From Limnochordia bacterium (GTDB lineage: Bacteria > Bacillota > Limnochordia > Darwinibacteriales > DTU012), in assembly GCA_007116995.1 (NCBI GenBank), contig SKHL01000286.1:1-9703 (forward strand): 9,703 bases of DNA. Direction: 5' to 3'. A program made the position numbers and the translations under genes. Shown here in pieces: positions 6,024 through 9,703 of this stretch. Position 1 is the first letter of the stretch; every line of letters begins with the position of its first letter. A model generated the notes under the pieces. That model did no database searches. It was given only the letters and a program-made list of their open reading frames with translations, and had not been told where the DNA came from.

Positions 6024-6968
6024 ATGACTGCCTACATTATCCGCCGAATCCTATTGGTGATCCCTATCCTATTTATCGTCGCTGTCACAACTTTTTTCAT
6101 TACCAATGTTATACCTGGCGATCCTGTGCGACTGATTTTGGGAGACTTTGCTTCGGAAATACAGGTGGCTCAGCTACGATCCGAATTAGGATGGGATAAA
6201 CCTTTATATGTTCGCTTCTTTCTCTGGGTGACACGACTACTGCGGGGTGATTTGGGGCAGTCTCTGTTTTTACACGTGCCTGTAACCCAAGCAATCTACA
6301 CCAGAATGGAACCCACAATAGTATTAGCCATTCTAGGACAGACCATCGCAGTATTAATTGGTATCCCCCTCGGAGTATTAGCCGCATCAAACCATCGACG
6401 TATCCTTGATCAGATAGCTGTATTCCTGGCCATTGGTGGAGTAAGTATTCCAAGCTTCTGGTTGGCGATCAGTTTGATGCTACTGTTTAGCGTTACATTA
6501 GGCTGGTTCCCTGTAGCCGGCTATCAGTCCATTGGCGAAGCCGGATTTAGTTCCTTACGCTATCTGGTTTTACCAAGTATAAGTATTGGTGTGATGCAAA
6601 GTGCTCTATTGGCTCGTATTACCCGCAGCGCTATGCTGGACGTGCTCACCCAAGACTATGTTCGAACGGCTAAGGCCAAAGGGTTACAGCGTTATCGTAT
6701 CTTAGGTAAGCACGCCTTGCGTAATGCATCTATTCCCATCGTAACGATACTTGGCTCTAGCTTTTCCCAACTCTTAGCTGGGACATGGATTATTGAAACG
6801 GTATATAGTATACCTGGAACTGGTGCGCTTGCGATTACTGCGATCATGCGCAGAGACTATCCCCTCATTCAAGGATCCATTATCTTTATAGCCTTAATCT
6901 ACGTACTCATCAATCTAGTAATTGATATTAGTTATGCTCTGTTAGATCCTAGAGTGAAAATGGAATAG
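6024..6968 (+). CDS. ABC transporter permease, DppB/OppB type
   Basis: This 314-aa inner-membrane subunit forms half of the translocation channel. It opens with a membrane helix (about 9-29) ending in the IPGDP motif (30-34) typical of DppB, followed by an extracellular stretch with YVRFFLW and RGDLGQS (74-80). About five further helices lie between 97 and 305. The cytoplasmic coupling loop that docks on the ATPase is at about 211-235 (DYVRTAKAKG, then HALRNA), matching the DppB form of the EAA motif. The C-terminus LDPRVK is typical. It starts 12 bp after the binding-protein stop, with a modest GGGGTG ribosome binding site, so it is co-transcribed. The intact coupling loop implies that a working ATPase partner exists, although none is encoded here. 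Confidence 0.93.
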   Translation: MTAYIIRRILLVIPILFIVAVTTFFITNVIPGDPVRLILGDFASEIQVAQLRSELGWDKPLYVRFFLWVTRLLRGDLGQSLFLHVPVTQAIYTRMEPTIVLAILGQTIAVLIGIPLGVLAASNHRRILDQIAVFLAIGGVSIPSFWLAISLMLLFSVTLGWFPVAGYQSIGEAGFSSLRYLVLPSISIGVMQSALLARITRSAMLDVLTQDYVRTAKAKGLQRYRILGKHALRNASIPIVTILGSSFSQLLAGTWIIETVYSIPGTGALAITAIMRRDYPLIQGSIIFIALIYVLINLVIDISYALLDPRVKME

Positions 6969-6978
6969 AGGGGTTAAC

Positions 6979-7788
6979 ATGAAAATGCTTCGTTTACACC
7001 CATATCTAGTCGTTGGGGGTGCACTTGTCCTCTTCATTGCGGTATTAGCTATATTTGCTCCCATACTTAGTACCTATGAAGCAACAGCTATCCGTCCCCG
7101 GGATCGTCTACAAGCTCCTTCTCGTACCCATATTATGGGAACCGATGAATTTGGACGAGACGTGTTTACAAGGGTGCTCTATGGGGCTCGCTCCTCCCTT
7201 CGAATTGGATTTGCAGTGGTTATCTTAACAGTAGTGTCAGGAATTTCTGTTGGTCTTCTGTCCGGGTTCTATCCCGGGATCGACCGAGTAATTATGCGCG
7301 TTCTTGATGGATGGATGGCCTTTCCAGAGATAATTTTAGCTGTTACTCTAGCAGCCATCTGGGGTTCTGGCCAATCTGTGCTCATATTTGCCATAAGTTT
7401 TGCCTACTTTCCCCGAATGGCCCGCATTGTTCGCAGCATTGTCATTAATGTCAAGCAACTAGGCTTTATCGAGGCAGCACGGGCCACAGGTGCTAAGGAT
7501 GTGCATATTCTACTACGCCATATTCTACCAAACTGTATCCCCAGCATTATTGTACAAGCTACCTTTTCCTTTGCCGCTGCTATTTTAGCCGAAGCAGCCC
7601 TTAGCTTCCTTGGAGTAGGAATTCAAGCACCAATGCCTAGTCTTGGTGGCATGGTCAGCGACGCTCGTAACTATTTGCCGATTGCACCCTGGATTGGCCT
7701 GTATCCGGGATTTTTCATTGTTTTATCTGTATTAGGTCTTAATTTACTCGGTGATGGTTTGCGTGACTTGCTTGATCCACAAGTATAG
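6979..7788 (+). CDS. ABC transporter permease, DppC/OppC type
   Basis: This 269-aa inner-membrane subunit completes the channel with the DppB-type partner. It has an N-terminal helix (8-29) and the conserved HIMGTDEFGRDVFTR block (51-65) with LYGARSSL (67-74). Further helices lie between 77 and 255. The EAA coupling loop FIEAARATGA is at 163-172, with HILPN at 181-185. It ends in the usual GDGLRDLLDPQ (258-268). The ribosome binding site AGAGGGG (6967-6973) overlaps the stop codon of the preceding permease, a mark of translational coupling. Neither dppD- nor dppF-type ATPase genes follow: the next gene is an unrelated lipoprotein after 159 bp. Length is slightly short for the family (usually about 280-300) because the cytoplasmic N-terminus is short. 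Confidence 0.93.
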   Translation: MKMLRLHPYLVVGGALVLFIAVLAIFAPILSTYEATAIRPRDRLQAPSRTHIMGTDEFGRDVFTRVLYGARSSLRIGFAVVILTVVSGISVGLLSGFYPGIDRVIMRVLDGWMAFPEIILAVTLAAIWGSGQSVLIFAISFAYFPRMARIVRSIVINVKQLGFIEAARATGAKDVHILLRHILPNCIPSIIVQATFSFAAAILAEAALSFLGVGIQAPMPSLGGMVSDARNYLPIAPWIGLYPGFFIVLSVLGLNLLGDGLRDLLDPQV

Positions 7789-7797
7789 TGTCATAGA

Positions 7798-7840
7798 CAT
7801 ATACTCCTCCGATAACTAACGCTAGGAGAAGGCGTATATG
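7798..7840 (+). other. Imperfect inverted repeat after the permease operon
   Basis: CATATAC (7798-7804) pairs with GTATATG (7834-7840), and inside them TCCT (7805-7808) can pair with AGGA (7824-7827) across a bulge. It lies 10 nt after the permease stop, where a terminator would be expected. It is A/T-rich at its base and has no T run after it, so termination would be weak and read-through into the lipoprotein gene is possible. The rest of the 159-bp gap shows no convincing gene. Confidence 0.3.
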
Positions 7841-7947
7841 ATTGTATTCGTCTTCTGCTATTAAGATAGGAGATGAGAAATGTATATGCTTTAGATCAGA
7901 AATAGAATCTCTATACCCAAAGATCCATGACACGGGAGGTACAATCC

Positions 7948-9234
7948 ATGAGAAATTGGTTATATCTTGGCACGATTTTGGTCAGTTTACTGATTGCTGG
8001 GTGTTCACGACCTGATACATATACAGTTCGCGGTACTGTACAGACTCCCCATGGTGAAGGGATCCAAGGAGTCACCCTCTACCTTGAGGGGACCGGTCTA
8101 GTTAGCACAGATGAAACCGGAACTTTCACCATTCAAGGAGTCACTGGTATGACGAGTGTAACTGCCACGAAAGTAGGCTGGGATTTCATACCCGCAAGCC
8201 GAACAGCAAATCAAACACAAACGACTCTTACCTTTATTGGTCGCCCTAACTATGGTGGCGCTTACTCCTTAGCAGATAAGGATATCCGTGACATTAGAGT
8301 TCATGAAGACCAGCCCTTAACAAATCGTCTGAGCTATCCTGCTGTCTCCTTGCTAGGCTGGTCTAGAAAGGCCAATCAGTTAATTTATACCTATGCTGCC
8401 AACCGGATGGATAACCGACACATGGCTACATACCAGATGATTACTGGTAGTATTCAAACGTTAAAATTGCCCATTGTGGACCGATTGAGCCTACACCCTG
8501 ATGGTAGCTTACTCATTACTAATAATCTAGTCTACCAATTTATAACAGGCCAACTCCTATGGATAAACCGGGACCGCTGGCAAGAGGTTTACGAACTGCC
8601 ACTGAGAACTGTGGCCAGCTCCTGGATTGATAGAGAAACCATTTTGATTTATATGAACGATAACTCTGTTTGGGAAATCCATCTACCTACCAAACGAAGT
8701 AATAAGTTGATGGATGGCCCACCAGCTAGCATTCGACCTGCAGATGGTGTTGGAATTTCACCATCAGGCAATTATATTTTTGTGATAGGAGATAGCTTCG
8801 GTACAGAGCGGGATCTATTTGTTGGTCATCTTGCATCTAACCGTTGGGAACGGGTGGCCCATATAGATCAAGGCTATGCCCAGTTCTCTCCATCGGAAGA
8901 TATCTTACTACTAATTAATAAGCATAACCAATTGCAGGCCTATGATGCAGCAACAAACCAGCTGACAACATTGGCACGAGCCACTCACTTTCAGTGGTCA
9001 CCAGCCGGTGAGATTGCAGCCATTAGCGATGCCCATAACTTATTAGGACGCTATGAAGTATCGACTGTAGCCTTAGTAAATCCTAGCTCAAAACATATTA
9101 AGGATCTGGCTAAAGGGTATGACCCTATTTGGTTGGATGAACACACCCTAGCCTACCTGGCCTTAGAGCAACAAGACTCGGTAGAACATGGAACATGGTA
9201 CCTACCAAGTCTTCAGTTGCTCCGGCTAGAATAG
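7948..9234 (+). CDS. Lipoprotein with carboxypeptidase-regulatory-like domain and predicted seven-bladed beta-propeller
   Basis: A 428-aa predicted lipoprotein. The ATG at 7948 is chosen because GGGAGGT (7934-7940) lies 7 nt upstream; an in-frame ATG at 7927 has no such site. The signal peptide ends in the lipobox IAGC with Cys19, so the mature protein should be lipid-anchored on the outer face of the membrane. Residues 26-97 resemble a CarboxypepD_reg-like beta-sandwich (VRGTVQ, then VTLYLEGTG, TDETGTFTI and VTATKVGW). From about 130 to the end, seven repeats resembling F/W-S-P-x-G followed by a hydrophobic strand start near 136, 180, 224, 268, 311, 348 and 393. Their spacing of about 44 residues is what TolB/PD40-like propellers show. 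No catalytic residues are evident, so a binding or scaffolding role on the cell surface is likely. It is not a recognised ABC partner. It lies 159 bp after the permease genes and 28 bp before a small membrane-protein gene. Confidence 0.85.
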   Translation: MRNWLYLGTILVSLLIAGCSRPDTYTVRGTVQTPHGEGIQGVTLYLEGTGLVSTDETGTFTIQGVTGMTSVTATKVGWDFIPASRTANQTQTTLTFIGRPNYGGAYSLADKDIRDIRVHEDQPLTNRLSYPAVSLLGWSRKANQLIYTYAANRMDNRHMATYQMITGSIQTLKLPIVDRLSLHPDGSLLITNNLVYQFITGQLLWINRDRWQEVYELPLRTVASSWIDRETILIYMNDNSVWEIHLPTKRSNKLMDGPPASIRPADGVGISPSGNYIFVIGDSFGTERDLFVGHLASNRWERVAHIDQGYAQFSPSEDILLLINKHNQLQAYDAATNQLTTLARATHFQWSPAGEIAAISDAHNLLGRYEVSTVALVNPSSKHIKDLAKGYDPIWLDEHTLAYLALEQQDSVEHGTWYLPSLQLLRLE

Positions 9235-9262
9235 AGAGTTTCAGAAGAAAAGGAGGGAGACC

Positions 9263-9514
9263 ATGCCTGTTCTCTATCTTAGTATTATCATACTCAGTCT
9301 CTTGATCGCGGTATATGTCTATCGAGCACGCACTCCACAAGCCAAGGTCGCCAAATTAAGAAGTCAATATCGTCATGAACTTCGCCTGCAACCCGAAGAA
9401 GCGGACCAAATATTAGAGCGCCAGTTAAACAGGGTTCGTCAGAAGTTTCCCAATCATACTGAACAGTGGTACCTAGAGAAGATCCTTTATGACCTACACC
9501 GCGACCGTCATTAG
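9263..9514 (+). CDS. Small single-pass membrane protein of unknown function
   Basis: An 83-aa protein with a perfect AAGGAGG ribosome binding site (9250-9256) 6 nt before the ATG. Residues 3-19 (VLYLSIIILSLLIAVYV) form one membrane helix, followed at once by basic residues (YRARTPQAKVAKLRSQYRHELR), so the C-terminal part should face the cytoplasm. Residues 33-83 look helical and charged, with QPEEADQILERQLNRVRQKFP (43-63) and HTEQWYLEKILYDLHRD (65-81), and may bind a partner. I do not recognise the family. It begins 28 bp after the lipoprotein stop and very likely shares its transcript. The pair may work across the membrane, with one protein outside and one tail inside. A terminator follows at 9598. 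Confidence 0.8.
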   Translation: MPVLYLSIIILSLLIAVYVYRARTPQAKVAKLRSQYRHELRLQPEEADQILERQLNRVRQKFPNHTEQWYLEKILYDLHRDRH

Positions 9515-9597
9515 CAAGCCGAATCAGGATCTAGCTTTAATCACATTAATATCGATGGGCCTTTCACGAATGCGAGAAGTACTTGATTCTTTTATTA

Positions 9598-9625
9598 AGA
9601 CCAGTTATCTCTGGTCTAATTTTTT
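9598..9625 (+). terminator. Intrinsic terminator after the small membrane-protein gene
   Basis: AGACCAG (9598-9604) pairs perfectly with CTGGTCT (9611-9617) around a 6-nt loop, followed by AATTTTTT. It lies 84 nt after the stop at 9514 and closes the lipoprotein and membrane-protein unit. The remaining bases to 9703 hold no gene I can support. Confidence 0.85.
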
Positions 9626-9703
9626 ATTTCCGTCTAAGGCGGAGTTGCAACCAGTCACAAGGCTCTGTTATTGCTACTTCATGATTAATCCATAGAAACA
9701 ACA

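Noticed and set aside
6109..6453. Minus-strand 114-aa reading frame inside the DppB-type permease gene
   Set aside because: It is antisense to a conserved membrane protein, with no ribosome binding site or recognisable content.
7873..7905. Ten-codon reading frame after AGGAG in the gap before the lipoprotein gene
   Set aside because: The spacing to the ribosome binding site is too short and the peptide shows no features.
7927..7947. ATG at 7927 as the lipoprotein start
   Set aside because: It has no ribosome binding site. GGGAGGT lies between it and the ATG at 7948, which begins a normal lipoprotein signal peptide.
9489..9695. Plus-strand 68-aa reading frame at the right end
   Set aside because: It overlaps the end of the small membrane-protein gene, runs through a clear terminator (9598-9625), and has no ribosome binding site.

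Overview
The window reads as chromosomal DNA of a low-to-mid G+C Gram-positive bacterium (Bacillota, most like Bacillales or a neighbouring order). The grounds are strong AGGAGG-type ribosome binding sites, a TTG start on the helicase, a CshA-type DEAD-box helicase, Gram-positive style promoters and compact hairpin terminators. Species cannot be fixed from the sequence. I see no rRNA, tRNA, CRISPR array, insertion sequence or phage gene.

Left part (1-2985). A DEAD-box RNA helicase (cshA-like, 184-1620) has its own promoter. That promoter carries three half-sites of alternating orientation spaced 10 bp apart, followed by a long leader with a hairpin; the gene ends in a strong terminator. Next is a divergent pair of unrecognised genes, 1774-2247 (minus, 157 aa, acidic and helical) and 2496-2906 (plus, 136 aa). 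They share a 248-bp control region with back-to-back candidate promoters, a perfect 15-bp palindrome and an AT-rich Fur-family-like box. A terminator at 2927-2957 closes the plus-strand gene.

Middle (2986-4433). A stand-alone galE (UDP-glucose 4-epimerase, minus strand) is best started at the ATG at 3999. Transcribed away from it is a very small cysteine-rich ORF (4199-4339, 46 aa, DUF1540-like) with two strong in-frame ribosome binding sites. It is easy to miss because it lies under a false N-terminal extension of the next gene.

Right part (4434-9703). A peptide-type ABC importer cassette encodes a solute-binding protein (4434-6011) and DppB- and DppC-type permeases (6024-6968, 6979-7788) with 10-12 bp gaps. 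No ATP-binding subunit follows. Instead, after a 159-bp gap, come a lipoprotein (7948-9234) with a carboxypeptidase-regulatory-like domain plus a probable seven-bladed beta-propeller, and a small single-pass membrane protein (9263-9514), ended by a terminator at 9598-9625. The importer must therefore borrow ATPases encoded elsewhere, and the lipoprotein/membrane-protein pair is an uncharacterised envelope module.

No clearly new defence or mobile system is visible. The most interesting items are the hidden Cys-rich ORF, the ATPase-less importer, the propeller lipoprotein, and the regulatory architecture upstream of the helicase.
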